Below are positions 49,011-62,844 of a stretch of DNA of 64,000 bases, piece after piece. Position 1 is the first letter of the stretch, and each line of letters starts with the position of its first letter. The position numbers and the translations under genes are program-made. This DNA comes from Lamellibrachia satsuma (taxonomy: Eukaryota; Annelida; Polychaeta; Sabellida; Siboglinidae). The stretch is taken from assembly GCA_033239005.1 (NCBI GenBank), contig BSQZ01000010.1, forward strand, positions 11,345,001 to 11,409,000. The letters run 5' to 3'. The notes under the pieces were generated by a model, which worked only from the letters and a program-made list of their open reading frames with translations, searched no databases and had not been told where the DNA came from.

Positions 49011-49564
49011 ACAATACAACAACATCTGGTGCCTCTTGGGGATATTTTACTGCAGTGAATGGTTTCCGTCCAAAGTTAGGCGAAATGCACTCGTTCGTAT
49101 TGAACGCGACAAATGCGACAGACGGGAATGCAATAGCGGACTAACTTCCGGCCCATGTCATTAGACTAACTTCCGACCCATGTCATTAGACGACGAAGAA
49201 AAAAAAGACATGCGACCAGTGTAAATGAGGCCAATCAGATTCAGTGACTTCATGTGACCGAATCGTTAGTGTGAATTCAATTTCCTTAAATCGAATGTCG
49301 TCAACGTAGACTATGATGATACGTTTACTGGAGTGTACGGCCCAATTTTGTTTTGTAGAAAAGCGGACGTATGCACACAACGATCTGCGACATGAGTATA
49401 GTCGTAGCAACAAACAGGTAATATTAAAAACACCATTAAATTTTGAAAAAAGCGCGTGACAATTCAAATGAGTGCGTATTGTGCACAGGGTTATAATGTA
49501 GTCACGTGATGTGGAATTCCTGTGTGAAGAATACTATGGCGGTCTCAGGGTTTTACAAAACAAC

Positions 49565-49732
49565 CAGTGGTGAATGTAAGATTTTGTAAAGGATTTTGTC
49601 AAAGGGCGCAAGCTTAGTCACCCATTAGTTTACAATGCTACCGTATAGTGGCGCAACAAGTTACACACAAAAACAATCAAAAAGTGAAGGCAAATGGAGC
49701 CACAGCCCAGTACCCCGTAAATACGCCACTGA
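49565..49732. mobile_element. MITE family 2, copy 2
   Basis: Left end cagtggtgaatgtaag; reversed right end cagtggcgtatttacg. It shares the inner agtcacccattagtttac and tagtggcgcaacaagttac with the copy at 47.1 kb. Confidence 0.75.
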
Positions 49733-49797
49733 AAATAACAACATATGTGTTTTGTATATTTTGTATAATAATGCGAATAGTATGTATAATATATATG

Positions 49798-49925
<128 letters not shown>

Positions 49926-49989
49926 GTATATAATATGTATGTATATATATATATATAATGCGACTAGTATGCAGCTACTGCATTGATTG

Positions 49990-50800
49990 TTGGAATTGTA
50001 AAAAGAAGCATTGTTATATTGAAACTCAAATTTGCTAGCATAATGTTAAGCCCGTTTGTGTTGCTGTGTGCATGCGTGCGCGCTTGTGTTTTTGTTTTCG
50101 TTTGATTGTTCGTGCAGTAATGCGCCTGGTGCGTGTGCACGCTGCATCCGGATGTACATGCTAGATTGAATGACACGTGGCCTGCGTGAACCGACAACCG
50201 AACGTCTGACACCTAAGCCTGTGTCCTTATCAGAAGGAAGCTGGCATCTATCTTTGCAATATATCGCAATTTCTGGTTGTTGTTCTTCCGCCACTATGAC
50301 CAATATAGTCCGTGTGCCAGGTATAACCCCCACCCCCTAGGGAATTTTCAAAACAATATTTGTTGATTAAGCTGCCACAGACGATGTTAACGGAGAAAAG
50401 ATCATTGTGGCGCAACTCACCGAAGTGGGTGTTACTTGACCACGAGGGTATCAATACATATATGAACTTACAGTTTCCTTAAAGTTAGGTAAAAGAAACC
50501 TCACTTCTCAATTAATTTATCCCGTTGCGAATCGGATTCATTGATGTACAAATACGTAATCCGTGAATAATTTAGTTTACGTAATCTTCAGTTTGTTCAA
50601 AGAAAGAGTGTATACTTTCGTTAAAATAATCGAACATATTGATCGTTAGATCTTGTAAGTTGCGGAACTGTGAGCACCCTTATGTTACAGTATATCAAGT
50701 TGACTGTGTTACGTTATCAGCAGCGTCTTCGTTTTGTTGGCGTTGAAATGGGACACCACGCAACTGGAAGCCTCTTCTATGCCTTGAAGCAACTTTACAG
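49990..50800. other. no recognised gene
   Basis: Unique sequence. Open frames are chance. Confidence 0.5.
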
Positions 50801-50802
50801 CA

Positions 50803-51260
50803 GCGGGCGGGCGGGCGGGCGGGCGGGCGGGCGGGCGGGCGGGCGGGCGGGCGGGCGGGCGGGCGGGCGGGCGGGCGGGCGGGCGGGCGGGCGGGCGGGC
50901 GGGCGGGCGGGCGGGCGGGCGGGCGGGCGGGCGGGCGGGCGGGCGGGCGGGCGGGCGGGCGGGCGGGCGGGCGGGCGGGCGGGCGGGCGGGCGGGCGGGC
51001 GGGCGGGCGGGCGGGCGGGCGGGCGGGCGGGCGGGCGGGCGGGCGGGCGGGCGGGCGGGCGGGCGGGCGGGCGGGCGGGCGGGCGGGCGGGCGGGCGGGC
51101 GGGCGGGCGGGCGGGCGGGCGGGCGGGCGGGCGGGCGGGCGGGCGGGCGGGCGGGCGGGCGGGCGGGCGGGCGGCGGGCGGGCGGGCGGGCGGGCGGGCG
51201 GGCGGGCGGGCGGGCGGGCGGGCGGGCGGGCGGGCGGGCGGGCGGGCGGGCGGGCGGGCG
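50803..51260. repeat. 458-bp (GGGC)n tetranucleotide array
   Basis: About 114 uninterrupted GGGC units with a single defect near 51173 (gcggcggg, one G lost). It is entirely G+C within an AT-rich region. The + strand has G-triplets every 4 bases (G-quadruplex potential). The + frame 50670-51329 reads through it as (Gly-Arg-Ala-Gly)n, which I regard as spurious. Confidence 0.98.
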
Positions 51261-51486
51261 ACCTTTGTTCTAGTAGTCTATTCTTGCCAAGGACCGCCTG
51301 AGCGTAAACGACAGATCGTTTCCAAGTAAGACGTAGGCGATATCGACAACATCGTTAACATATATTCCCTGAGCACGAACGCCTCAGTGAATACATGCAT
51401 TGGTTTATGTAATTAGTGTCAGACTTTGTTACGTGTTTCTGTAACTACATATTGCAAAGGTGAATTGATATGAGGTTGTTTTATAG

Positions 51487-52479
<993 letters not shown>

Positions 52480-52955
52480 GCATTAGACAGGATGTGTCCC
52501 GTGTATGTAGGATGTAGCTGCGTTACAAGGAAGGCGCACTGATTGATGGATTATGGCCCTGGATTATAGCCCTGGACATACCGGTGGATAAGCGGTTGGC
52601 GGAGGCGGTGACCGGGCGAAATATCGAGACACTGTAATTGAAAACCTCAAATCAACAAAGACCACAGACGAATGCAAAAGATTAATCTGATCTGATTAAC
52701 ATACTTACATAATGTCAATTGCATTGGTTGCCTACTACTCAATTATTCCGATCGTGCGTCAGTATCTATTGTTCCTTTTGACACTGTGCGTATACAGTCA
52801 ATACTTTCAATTGATTTGTTCGCTGAAGCATACGCTTTATTTATTGACGTAGCTTCGGCATAGCGCGCGTGTACTTATCGTTGTCCATTATTACGTTTTA
52901 TTAAAACCATCTAGCTTTGTGTTACAAACGTCCCGGTCAGTCAAAGGTCAGCTCT
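52480..52955. other. no recognised gene
   Basis: Unique sequence, nothing supported. Confidence 0.5.
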
Positions 52956-52959
52956 TTTA

Positions 52960-53290
52960 TGGCGTCGTATCCAGTCCATATAAACGTTCAAAGCGCTTTA
53001 CACGTCACCCATTTTTGGGAAGCATTCAGGCAACCAATATCTATGGCCAGGTATTCGCTTCTACAGATGAGTGAACTAGGGCAACGCGGAGTGAACAAAA
53101 CTGCCGAAGCTTCGAAATAGGATGACTCGAACCTGGCCCAGATGAGTGAACTAGGGCAACGCGGAGTGAACAAAACTGCCGAAGTTTCGAAATAGGATGA
53201 TTCGAACCTGGCCCATATGAGTGAACTAGGGTAACGCGGAGTGAACAAAACTGCCGAAGTTTCGAAATAGGATGATTCGAACCTGGCCCT
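52960..53290 (-). mobile_element. SINE copy E with 3 x 75 bp internal expansion
   Basis: The tail (gttcaaagcgctttacacgt), body (ggccaggtattcgcttctac) and tRNA-side blocks (gccgaagcttcgaaatagga, gactcgaacctggcc) are in the minus orientation. The segment from cagatgagtgaac to acctggcc is repeated three times (53064, 53139, 53214), each 75 bp, which carries the head-proximal part in triplicate. Confidence 0.8.
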
Positions 53291-53299
53291 CACAAACAA

Positions 53300-54175
53300 G
53301 CGAAGTGACTATCACTCTAGATGGTTACATGTCGCTGTTGTTTTGGCAACTGAAGCACTACGTGACACGACGATTACTCTAACAAGGAACTTTCTATAAA
53401 TACTTTATTTTTGCATTTGCAATATGTTGATGCTTATGTGTCTTCAGCCGTTCCACAACTGATAAAGCGCAGGGTTATCTCAAGCACCTTGAGGGGATGT
53501 ATCATATCGCCAATGAATATGTGTGTTATTTTATGCAAAACGGGAATATCATTGTATTTTTAAATAAGCCAGTTTCCCTATCCAAGAATTGTTCTTCAGT
53601 TATGTATTCATAGTTACGACGTAAATGTCTGCAAAGATTACACTACAATATTTTTTCCAGGAAGCAATTATAATATTTTTCTCGCTCGCAATTTGTCCAC
53701 ACGTTTAGCGCATCGCCCATTTGGCACACCTTCATTTCGAGGAAGATGTTTCTACAATATCTGAATGATGACAATTGTTGCTTTGATTTTCGTTATTCGT
53801 TCGGCTTTTCATGTTCCAACAGTGTTTATATTCCGCATCTGTGTTACACAGAATGTGCTTCAGAGCGGTTGTTTCACGCGAAAGCCGACTTATTCCCTAC
53901 AATATGGAGAGTCGGTGAGATGGTGCCATTCTTAGGCCGGGAGTAGATATTAAATTACCATCACGTCATTGCAATTTAATGATTTCTTAATAACAGCGTA
54001 GTGAGAGACTGGTTCACTCAGTGTTGGTGGCCGATACATGCGGTACGTTTCAATATTTTGGGTTGGCTCAATCATGTCACCAACCAATCTGTGTTGTCAG
54101 AATAACAAACACTGGAACAAAGGTATCCTGTTGTCGAACTGCGCAGTTAAAAAACACGTTGGTTAAAACTCCTTC
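53300..54175. other. no recognised gene
   Basis: Unique sequence. A + frame at 53746-53946 has no recognised motif. Confidence 0.5.
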
Positions 54176-54177
54176 GT

Positions 54178-54232
54178 GCATTTATATAGCCATTTATATA
54201 GCCATTTATATAGCCATTTATATAGCCATTCG
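54178..54232. repeat. 12-bp repeat (catttatatagc)n
   Basis: Four to five units in tandem. Confidence 0.9.
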
Positions 54233-54446
54233 CGAATTCATTTAGCCCTTCGCAGGTTTGTTAATGTTTATATCGGCAGCGTGTTAATAGTTTAAGTAAT
54301 ATGTTCATATCTGTAGTGTGTTACTAGTTTAAGTAATATGCACGGTTGGTTTATTTAATAAAAGAGTGTGCGCGTTTGTTTGACAAAAGTGTGGGGGTTT
54401 GGTTGAAATCATCGAAAGAATTTGATCGTTAGAAAAGTGTGAATAG

Positions 54447-54835
54447 CCTGATGTCATAGTATTATATATATATACACCTGTATATAGCCTGATGTCATAG
54501 TATTATTATGTATACACCTGTATATAGCCTGATGTTATAGTATTATATGTATACACCTGTATATAGCCTGATGTCATAGTATTATATATGTACATCTGTA
54601 TATAGCCTGATGTCATAGCATTATATGTATACACCTGTATATAGCCTGATGTCATAGTATTATATATATACACCTGTATATAGCATGATGTCATAGTATT
54701 ACATATACACCTGTATATAGCCTGATGTCATAGTATTAGGTATACACCTGTATATAGCCTGATGCCATAGTATTACATATACACCTGTATATAGCCTGGT
54801 GTCATAGTATTACATAGACACCTGTATATAACCGG
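54447..54835. repeat. 34- to 40-bp minisatellite, about 10 copies
   Basis: Core tatagcctgatgtcatagta then ttatatatatacacctgta. Unit length changes with the TA portion. Confidence 0.92.
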
Positions 54836-54939
54836 ACAACTGTTGCCCTTTTTCGCCGAATATTGCATGGATCCGGACAAAAATAACGTAACAGTTTGTT
54901 GTAAATTATACATTTGCACCAAAGAGCTGCATGGAATAG

Positions 54940-55213
54940 TAATATATAGTAGTAGTCGTAATAGTAGTATATAGTACTCGTAATAGTAGTATATAGTGTA
55001 GTAATAGTAGCGTATAATAGTAGTAATATATGTATACAGTAGTAGCAATAGTAATATATAATATTACATAGTAGTAACAATAGTAGTATATAGTAGTAGT
55101 AATAGTAATATTTAGTAGTAGTAATAGTAGTATATAGTAGTAGTAATTGTAATATATAGTAGTAGTAATATTAGTATATAGTAGTATTAATAGTAGTATA
55201 TAATAGTATAAAG
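54940..55213. repeat. (tagtagtaa)-type low-complexity array
   Basis: Degenerate agtagtaatagtaatatat repeats. Confidence 0.9.
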
Positions 55214-55302
55214 TATAACACGTTGGGTAGGTCTTTTAAAGAACACGTTGGGAAGGACCTTTTAAGAACACACTGGGAAGGACCTTTAAAGAACACGTTG
55301 GT
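55213..55302. repeat. about 27-bp repeat, 3.5 copies
   Basis: Units containing aacacgttgggaaggacctt. Confidence 0.88.
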
Positions 55303-55304
55303 CA

Positions 55305-56136
55305 TTGTTTAACAGAAATTAGAAAGAAGTATTCCTTTTATAAACCAGCGTAATCGGCCATGAACTGACGCATTTTTGGCTTCAGTACGAAGGTAGAAGT
55401 AGATGTTATTCAAGTAACCCGAATGACTCTTTATAGGATCATTGTGACTAGATGAAGTGACGGGAAGGAAAGCAGAATACGATATCCATGTAAACCGAAT
55501 GACTCTTCGTAAGGACCATCGAAACTGATCAATCATGTTATAAAGACCGTTGATGCCTTGTAACAAATCAATTGCATCAATCTTGAGATTCTCACTGCCA
55601 AATAACACTCACACACTGCGCATCGTGCGTATTGCCTGGGCCTCGGCAGGTCACTAGGGCATTGCGAATGCTATCACTCACGTTTCGTTTGACGCGTTGT
55701 CTACAAAAAACCCTTGATTTAAATAGATACGTGTACATTACATGTCATCTGGGACAAAGCTTAGAAAAAAGCTAAGCATAGGCAAGAAAAAACGACACTA
55801 GGAAGAAAGCAATAAGCGTTCTTTTATAACCCTGTGGCGCGGAATAATTGATTCTAGCCAATACGTGTGGACTTCCGTGATAACAAAGGCCGAAAGAAAA
55901 CGATTACTGTTTGAATCAATATGCCTATCAATTGCGATTAAGCCAGGCGCAGCAAAGCGTGCTATTGTGAAACAGAAAATAAGCAGTGCATTACTTAGAC
56001 GTATATTTGCCCGGGTAGATCACCGGTATAGAGAGGATAGGCTCTAGACACCCAATAACCTGCAATCACCCATCAAACTCCGGAAATAGAAAAGTTCTAG
56101 AAGTAGTGCTTCTTGACCAACTTGACAAAACAGAAA
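55305..56136. other. no recognised gene
   Basis: Includes a diverged two-copy repeat around ccgaatgactctt (at about 55417 and 55495). The minus frame 55309-55608 spans it but is not recognisable. Confidence 0.45.
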
Positions 56137-56581
56137 CTTCTTATTATTCTTCTTCTTGCTCCTCTTCTTCTTCCTCTTCCTCTTCTTCTTCTCTTTCTTC
56201 TTCTTCTCTTTTTCTTCGTCTTCCTCTTCCCATTCTTCTTCTTCTTCCTATTCTTCTTCTCTTTTTCTTCATCTTCCTCTTCCCATTCTTCTTCCTCTTC
56301 TCCTTCTCCCTCTTCTTCTTCTCTTTCTTCTTCGTCTTCCTCTTCCTATTCTTCTTCTTCTTCCTCTTCTTCTCCTTCTTCTTCTTCTTCTTCTTCTTCT
56401 CTTTCTTCTTCTTCTCTTTTTCTTCTTCTTCCTCTTCCTATTATTCTTCTTCTTCCTCTTCTCCTTCTTCTCATTCTTCTTCCTCTTTTCTTCTTCTTTT
56501 TCTTCTTCTTCTTCCTCTTCTCCTTCTTCTTCTTCGTCTTCTTCTTCTTCCTCCTCTTCTTATTCTCCTCCTTCTTCTTCT
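56137..56581. repeat. 445-bp TTC/CTT (GAA) polypyrimidine tract
   Basis: Almost pure C/T with TTC and CTC triplets and a few A or G interruptions (cattc, tattc, ttcgtc). All three + frames are open (Ser, Phe, Leu) for compositional reasons. Confidence 0.97.
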
Positions 56582-56727
56582 GCCAAATTTAATTTGTTGA
56601 CAATTTTACTAGTTTCAGAATTAGTCAGTCAACTACATGTAACCATTACCCCCGAGTGGTATATTTTATACTTAGACGCCAGATAGAAGGGGCTAAATGA
56701 TTTTAATTTCTGAAAGACACAGGCAAT

Positions 56728-56790
56728 AGGTGGATTCGAACCATCGCCCTCTCAGTTGACAGTCCGATGCTCTAACCGCGACCCACAACG
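56728..56790 (-). mobile_element. SINE tRNA-like head fragment, copy G
   Basis: On the minus strand: cgcggttagagcatcggact, gtcaactgagagggcgatgg, then ttcgaatccacc. It corresponds to the tRNA-like head of the SINE family (gagcatcggactgtcaa), without the body. Confidence 0.65.
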
Positions 56791-56799
56791 CTGAACTTT

Positions 56800-57895
56800 A
56801 CATGACATCGTCACAGAAAACACTTTCGTAATGGCGACAACAACAGAGGGGGTCATAATATCCTAAATTTACGCACACTGAACAAACTCGACGCGATCGA
56901 TCATATCCAGAATTGTAAGCTAACCGAGTGGGGCATTATTCTTTCTACTGCGATGATATCGCTAACTTATTTTTATGTACGCTGTAGCGCTTTTTCCGTG
57001 AATTGACGAGTTATCATGTGCGACGTAAACACAAAGTGCGAACTAGATCGCTATCATCGCGGAATCGACAGGACTAAATCTGATATCACGAGTATGTATA
57101 TTTTGCTCACACGAATGCACCCACGCACGCTCGCACGCACGCCCACACGCACTCGCACTGGCACGCGCTCGCACGCATACACAAACAAGGAGAGAGAACT
57201 GATAGACAGACAGACAGGGCGGAATAGAATAACTATTCTCTGTCAGGGCGGAATAGAAGAACTATTCGCTGTCAATAGATGGTCTCTCTGTTGTCGTGTG
57301 CTAGCGAGAGGCTGCTTTCTCACGCCCTATCGCGCCGCCTGTCAATGTGTGACGTCTCTGCGTAATTATTTCCACTCGCGTAATTTCCTAGTATCCTGAC
57401 AGTTTAATTTGCGTATTTTTTTTTCCGCAGGAAAATGCGTAGGTTTAACGTCATCCCCGACTGTAGTCAACTTCAACTTGAAATATAATAAATTTCTACC
57501 CGAGAGAAGCCCGTCGGCTTCTTCTTGTGGCAAATAATTGTTGACAAGAAAAACCGCGGTGACGTTCGTTTGCATAGTTTATTTGCGTATAATATTATAT
57601 CAACCGTAATTTGCTTCGCAGTATTCGGCATTTTATAAATGCTTGTAAAGCCTGAATGACGATTACTTTGGTTATGCCTATGATCTCCCCGACAGTTGAA
57701 CGCTATGCTTATTCGTTACCAAAATCAAAATAGCAAAATCGCATTAGCGGCCTACAATTCTGAACTGGCAAAACCAACAATAATACGATTTTCAAGACAT
57801 TTTGTCAGCGCACTATTTAGCAGGTAACACGCCAGCAAGGCCCCGGTTATAATCATCGAAGGGAATGGCCAACGATTGTTTAAATGTGATAATTA
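56800..57895. other. no recognised gene
   Basis: Contains a GCAC-rich stretch at about 57118-57180 and two near copies of cagggcggaatagaa(t/g)aac at about 57215 and 57245. Confidence 0.45.
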
Positions 57896-57896
57896 A

Positions 57897-58039
57897 GTAT
57901 CGACGCGAGAACCCTGTGAGTATCGACGCGAGAACCCTGTGAGTATCGACGCGATAACCCTGTGAGTATCGACGCGAGAACCCTGTGAGTATCGACGCGA
58001 GAACCCTGTGAGTATCGACGCGATAATCGACGCGATAAC
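57897..58039. repeat. 23-bp minisatellite, about 6 copies
   Basis: Unit gtatcgacgcgagaaccctg + tga, with gcgataac variants at the third and last units. Confidence 0.93.
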
Positions 58040-58175
58040 AAAATAGGACGATCATTGTTTGACGTTTATGGTTTTATCATATTTCCTGTATTGTAGCCTA
58101 AATAATAGTCATTTGTTCAGTAGCACGAGCTGCGTATCACGTGTTACCAAATATACATATCGGTATTTAAAAATA

Positions 58176-58312
58176 AGGATCCCTCTATACTACCTCTATT
58201 GTGTCGTCCGCAGTGAATGTTATTCGCATCCGTCTATGCTCCCTCCATAGTGTCGTGCGCAGTGAATGTTATTCGCATCCGTCTATGCTCCCTCCATAGT
58301 GTTGTGCGCAGT
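58176..58312. repeat. 49-bp repeat, about 3 copies
   Basis: Units around catccgtctatgctccctcc, 49 bp apart (58227, 58276), plus a more diverged first copy. Confidence 0.85.
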
Positions 58313-58324
58313 GACTGTCAGTCG

Positions 58325-59190
58325 CTCACGCTTCTGTCTGTCATCAACAACCACAGCCTTCTCATGTCAAATAAATCGTCACACTGAGAGCAAATGCATT
58401 TAATCTGTTGATTCAGGCTAAGTGGCCGATGAAAAGTATCGTATTCATCAGGGAACTGTAACTCAACACGGGATGCAACAGGCGCGCGGCAGATTAATCA
58501 GCGAATGTATTCACATCGTGGACGTTTTCCAACAAAGACAGTTTCACTCATCACTTTGTTATTTGTAGGGCGAAGACATGTGTCAAGCGGAGTATTGCTT
58601 ACTAGCAACATTCCCTGGATTACTACTGTAATCAAAATCAACATTAATAATTGGAAACGTAGCCCAGTAGCCTAAAACGCCAAGCCCAGCGTATCTAAGT
58701 ATTCATTAAGCCTCACCAGTACTTACAAGATAGGCCTCCATTTTCTTGTTTTTTGCAGACGAATTCGGCACACAGTTGCAGCACAATTACGACACAATTA
58801 CGTAGAAATGTCTTGTCTCGTCGGAAATACGTGGAACGCACGGAGTTGCATAATTAATAATGTCCTTATGGTTCTAATTTATACGTTCTATTTATGCATG
58901 TGGTGGAACGACAGATACTGGTTCAATACCCACCACTAGAGGACGCCACTGCGTCTTGCAAACTGCAAGTGTGGACGTGATATCACTTATATTCCAACGA
59001 AGTTGTTGATAATTGTTCGAAATGTAACCGTCTGCCGCGGAATCAGCATTTGGAAAATGCAAACAGCGTTTAACCAGTAGCAACAATGCTAATCTTACTA
59101 TAATCCAGCATGTGCGTTTGTATGTTTGTATGTATGTCATGTTACTCTTCCTAAACACTTTGCATATCGGCAACTAATATTTCAGGGGTT
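58325..59190. other. no recognised gene
   Basis: Unique sequence. ggttcaatacccacc at about 58920 resembles a B box but has no matching A box. Confidence 0.4.
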
Positions 59191-59196
59191 CGACTA

Positions 59197-59307
59197 CGAC
59201 GCCACGGTCGGGTCATCTGCGACCCACGGTCTGGTCATCTACGACCCACGATCGGGTCATCTACGACGCCACGGTCGGGTCATCTACGACCCACGGTCGG
59301 GTCCTCT
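59197..59307. repeat. 22- to 24-bp minisatellite, 5 copies
   Basis: Units with cggtcgggtcatctacgac, alternating between gacgcca and gaccca. Confidence 0.88.
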
Positions 59308-59521
59308 CGGTTTTATTTTTCGAAATTCACCCCGCTATTAAACTTTCTACGAACAAACGAATTACCCTTTGTAGTTATTACATACAATTGTCCGCAACGC
59401 TATGCGAACAATTACGATCTGCGATTGTCCAAAGTTACGTAACACAAGGGCTTTAACTATTATAACTGCCAGTAGTACGTCGCACTTTCAAGAGTTGGAT
59501 TGTTTGACAGGTTGGAGTGTA

Positions 59522-59675
59522 CAAGTGCATGACAGTAACACTCGCACTGTCTGTTTGACGAGTGTATGACAGTAACACTCGCACTGTCTGTTTGACGAGT
59601 GTGTGACAGTAACACTCACACTGTCTGTTTGACGAGTGTATGACAGTAACACTCGCACTGTCTGTTTGACGAGTC
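59522..59675. repeat. 37-bp minisatellite, about 4 copies
   Basis: Core tgacagtaacactcgcactg then tctgtttgacgagtg. Confidence 0.92.
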
Positions 59676-59699
59676 GGGACGTGGCTGAACATAAATAAG

Positions 59700-60767
59700 T
59701 ATGGTGGCTATTTAAAGTAAGACCTTGACCTCTGAAGGATGCGCCCCCTAATGTTGCCCCATCGATACTACTGCTGCACGGACTACTACATGTACAATGT
59801 AAATAAACCCGCGCCGGTGTAAACACTTACAGCTCGGCACCGTGGATACGCGCGTGCTCAGAACACGTCTGATAGTGGTTATAAATCAAGCCGAGCACAG
59901 AAGAGGTTGTTCCCCTTATATAAATGCAGACCTTTCCGCGTTACACACATCAACATGTTTATTTAAATGTCGCTGCTATAGACTCCGTTAACAGGATGCT
60001 ACCACGAGAGCCCCTTGATTGACGAATCGATTCTGTCAGTATGGCGGTGTATGAAATATTGATATATCAAGGTTATGCGATGAAGAAAAAACTATTGACC
60101 AGATGGAATCTACCTTTAACACCGACCTAAATAGCTAAGTCAATAAGCAAAATAGTCTTGCATTTATCGGTAGCTCAAAGCGGTTAGGGGCGAATGGGTT
60201 TAATAAATATTCAATCAGCTTGGGTGACGGACATTGATTGGCTACATAACGCCGAGAAATATGTGATGCCCAGTGGGTCGTGGTACACGTAAACGAATTA
60301 CATGAACGTTCATTGACAATGCGGTCAAGCACGTACACTAAGAAATCACGTACGTCTAGGAAAGCCAAAATGCTGCACACAAAACTGTATGACGCACGCA
60401 AATCTGTGTGACAATTTAAACGATACAGGACCCTGGAAAATGTTATGCTTTAAAAGTTCGTGGTTTTGCAAGGAGACACTTTTTAAGGATAATTATTTCG
60501 CGGATTAATGTATATATCAATAGGAGCTCTATGTTATGCCCTAAAGTGATTTCAATGGAGGAGTTTTTTTATTTTTGTTTCGGTATGGAGTACGGTAGGT
60601 TGACGTGTAAAAAACAAAACATGCCATAGTAGATTCGGAATGGGCATCACGGACAACTTACATAACCAATACATGTTGAAGTTTCAACTAAAAAACTACG
60701 CTTAATTAACTTTGCAAACTTCTTCATTTAACGTACATTTGTCCACACATACACACACACGCACGCA

Positions 60768-60816
<49 letters not shown>

Positions 60817-61785
60817 TTAATAGCAAGGTTATAAAGCTATAGACCGACCGATTTCACGTTGCTTGATTTTTTTACGATGCTTTCAACATAAGACATATTC
60901 TGATCACGTTATGCAACTGTTAAATATTAGCATTGTTTCCCGCCATCAGGCAAGATAAAATTCTCTATTAAGACCTAATCCCGGAGGCGGCGCTTGAACA
61001 TTATCACTAATAACACGTTTGAAGCATGCAAGTACAATACCTTATCTCGGACAGATATTCATCTCCGTGGTCCATGTCGGGTCTCAACGTAGACAGTGTT
61101 CAACTAACGTGATACGTCTGACTTACCATCGGGTCGTTCAGCTAACAAAAACCTGAAACACGATGCGAGTCCAGCACTTGCGATTCCACCAATGTGGTCT
61201 TGACGCTGGTGTGATGCCTTCGTGTGCAAACAAGTATAATATGTCCGCGCTAAACAGTTCTGCTTCCTCACAATACACGCCCTAGACAAAGTTCACGTTG
61301 TCGTTCTAAAATAATACACACTTGACGTGTACGCCTATGTAAAGAAATACCAGCCACGCGTCTGAAGTTACAGTTCCATCGTGTGAGATGCTATTGTTAT
61401 CTCACCACCCAGCCAGTAGCGATCGGCTCAGTGACTGTGATGGCCGTATCAATCAATACGAGCACTGCGCGTGTGTGCGGACGGTAGGAGTGACGCCAAC
61501 GCCGCTGGTGCCGCCGTTAAAACGACAGCGATGCAGCCTCTCAGCTATCGCCATCTGCCGGCAATATCCCAATCTATTCCCTCACTATTAGGCATGCATC
61601 TCATCACGCGTTTGCGTACTCGGCGCGTATTGATTTTCATGTTGGTTTAACGTGGTTTTCAACAAATCGACACATGTTTTTGGTTCGAACTTTGGAGACG
61701 GATATAACCTAGATAATAACATCAACATACAGCAAACAGCATTTTCGAACAACAGGCCATTATTGTTTAATAATTACCTATGTTG
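59700..61785. other. no recognised gene
   Basis: Unique sequence with a CA/CGCA microsatellite at 60744-60813 and TATA-like cttatataaatg at about 59917. Small open frames at 60135-60401 (-), 61104-61289 (-) and 61388-61591 (+) have no recognisable content. Confidence 0.45.
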
Positions 61786-61789
61786 ACGG

Positions 61790-61925
61790 TACAAATTTAT
61801 ATCATTTTGATCATAAAATCATGTTATGTAGTATAAGCTATATATATTCTAACATCCATATCGCCCAAATGTGTTTTATGGTACAAAATAAAAATCATAG
61901 TTTTATAACTATTTGTTTAATTTGA
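61790..61925 (-). repeat. dispersed repeat related to the 22-kb TA core, inverted copy
   Basis: The minus strand reads aaaacacatttgggcgatat, then ggatgttagaatatatatag and cttatactacataac. This matches 22074-22135 (aaaacgcattttggtggtca, atatgttaaaatatatatag, tttatactataacac). Confidence 0.65.
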
Positions 61926-62006
61926 GTGTTTCCGGGTGAATATCAAGTTTACATTGCATTCGGAGGACAACGTAATCTTACGGGTGTCAATGATATACTG
62001 ATCAAG

Positions 62007-62800
62007 TGATCCCATGAATGCCTGATCCCGATCAACTTTAAGCACAAGAGTTGGACAGTATCGACAGTGATCCCATGAATGCCTGACCCCGATAAACTGT
62101 AAGCACATGAGTTGGACAGTATCGACAGTGATCCCATGAATGCCTGATCCCGATAAACTGTAAGCACAGGAGTTGGACAGTATCGACAGAGATCCCATGA
62201 ATGCCTGATCCCGATAAACTGTAAGCACAGGAGTTGGACAGTATCGACAGTGATCCCATGAATGCCTGATCCCGATAAACTGTAAGCACAGGAGTTGGGC
62301 AGTATCGACAGTGATCCCATGAATGCCTGATCCCGATAAACTTTAAGCAAAGGAGTTGGACAGTATCGACAGTGATCCCATGAATGCCTGATCCCGATAA
62401 ACTGTAAGCACAGGAGTTGGACAGTATCGACAGTGATCTCCTGAATGCCTGATCCCGATAAACTTTAAGCACAGGAGTTGGACAGTATCGACAGTGATCT
62501 CCTGAATGCCTGACCCCGATAAACGTTAAGCACATGAGTTGGACAGTATCGACAGTGATCCCATGAATGCCTGATCCCGATAAACGTTAAGCACAGGAGT
62601 TGGACAGTATCGACAGTGATCCCATGAATGCCTGATCCCGATAAACTGTAAGCACAGGAGTTGGACAGTATCGACAGTGATCCCATGAATGCCTGATCCC
62701 GATAAACTTTAATCACAAGAGTTGCACAGTATCGACAGTGATCCCATGAATGCCTGTCCCGATACACTTTAAGCACAGGAGTTGGATAGTATCGACAGTT
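62007..62800. repeat. 61-bp minisatellite, about 13 copies
   Basis: Core gatcccatgaatgcctgatc followed by ccgataaactgtaagcacag and gagttggacagtatcgacag. Variants include atctcctgaa and aacgttaag. Minus frames over it shift every unit and are artefacts. Confidence 0.96.
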
Positions 62801-62844
62801 GTTCGCGTATGCATTGAACGGAAAGCGTGAAATGCATAAATAGA

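Noticed and set aside
48907..49164. Poly-His/poly-Gln protein
   Set aside because: The frame begins at a TTG and the His/Gln tract is a CCA/CAA microsatellite with no domain nearby.
50670..51329. 219-codon (Gly-Arg-Ala-Gly)n frame
   Set aside because: Arises from the GGGC array; the flanking codons show no family and the frame depends on one deleted base.
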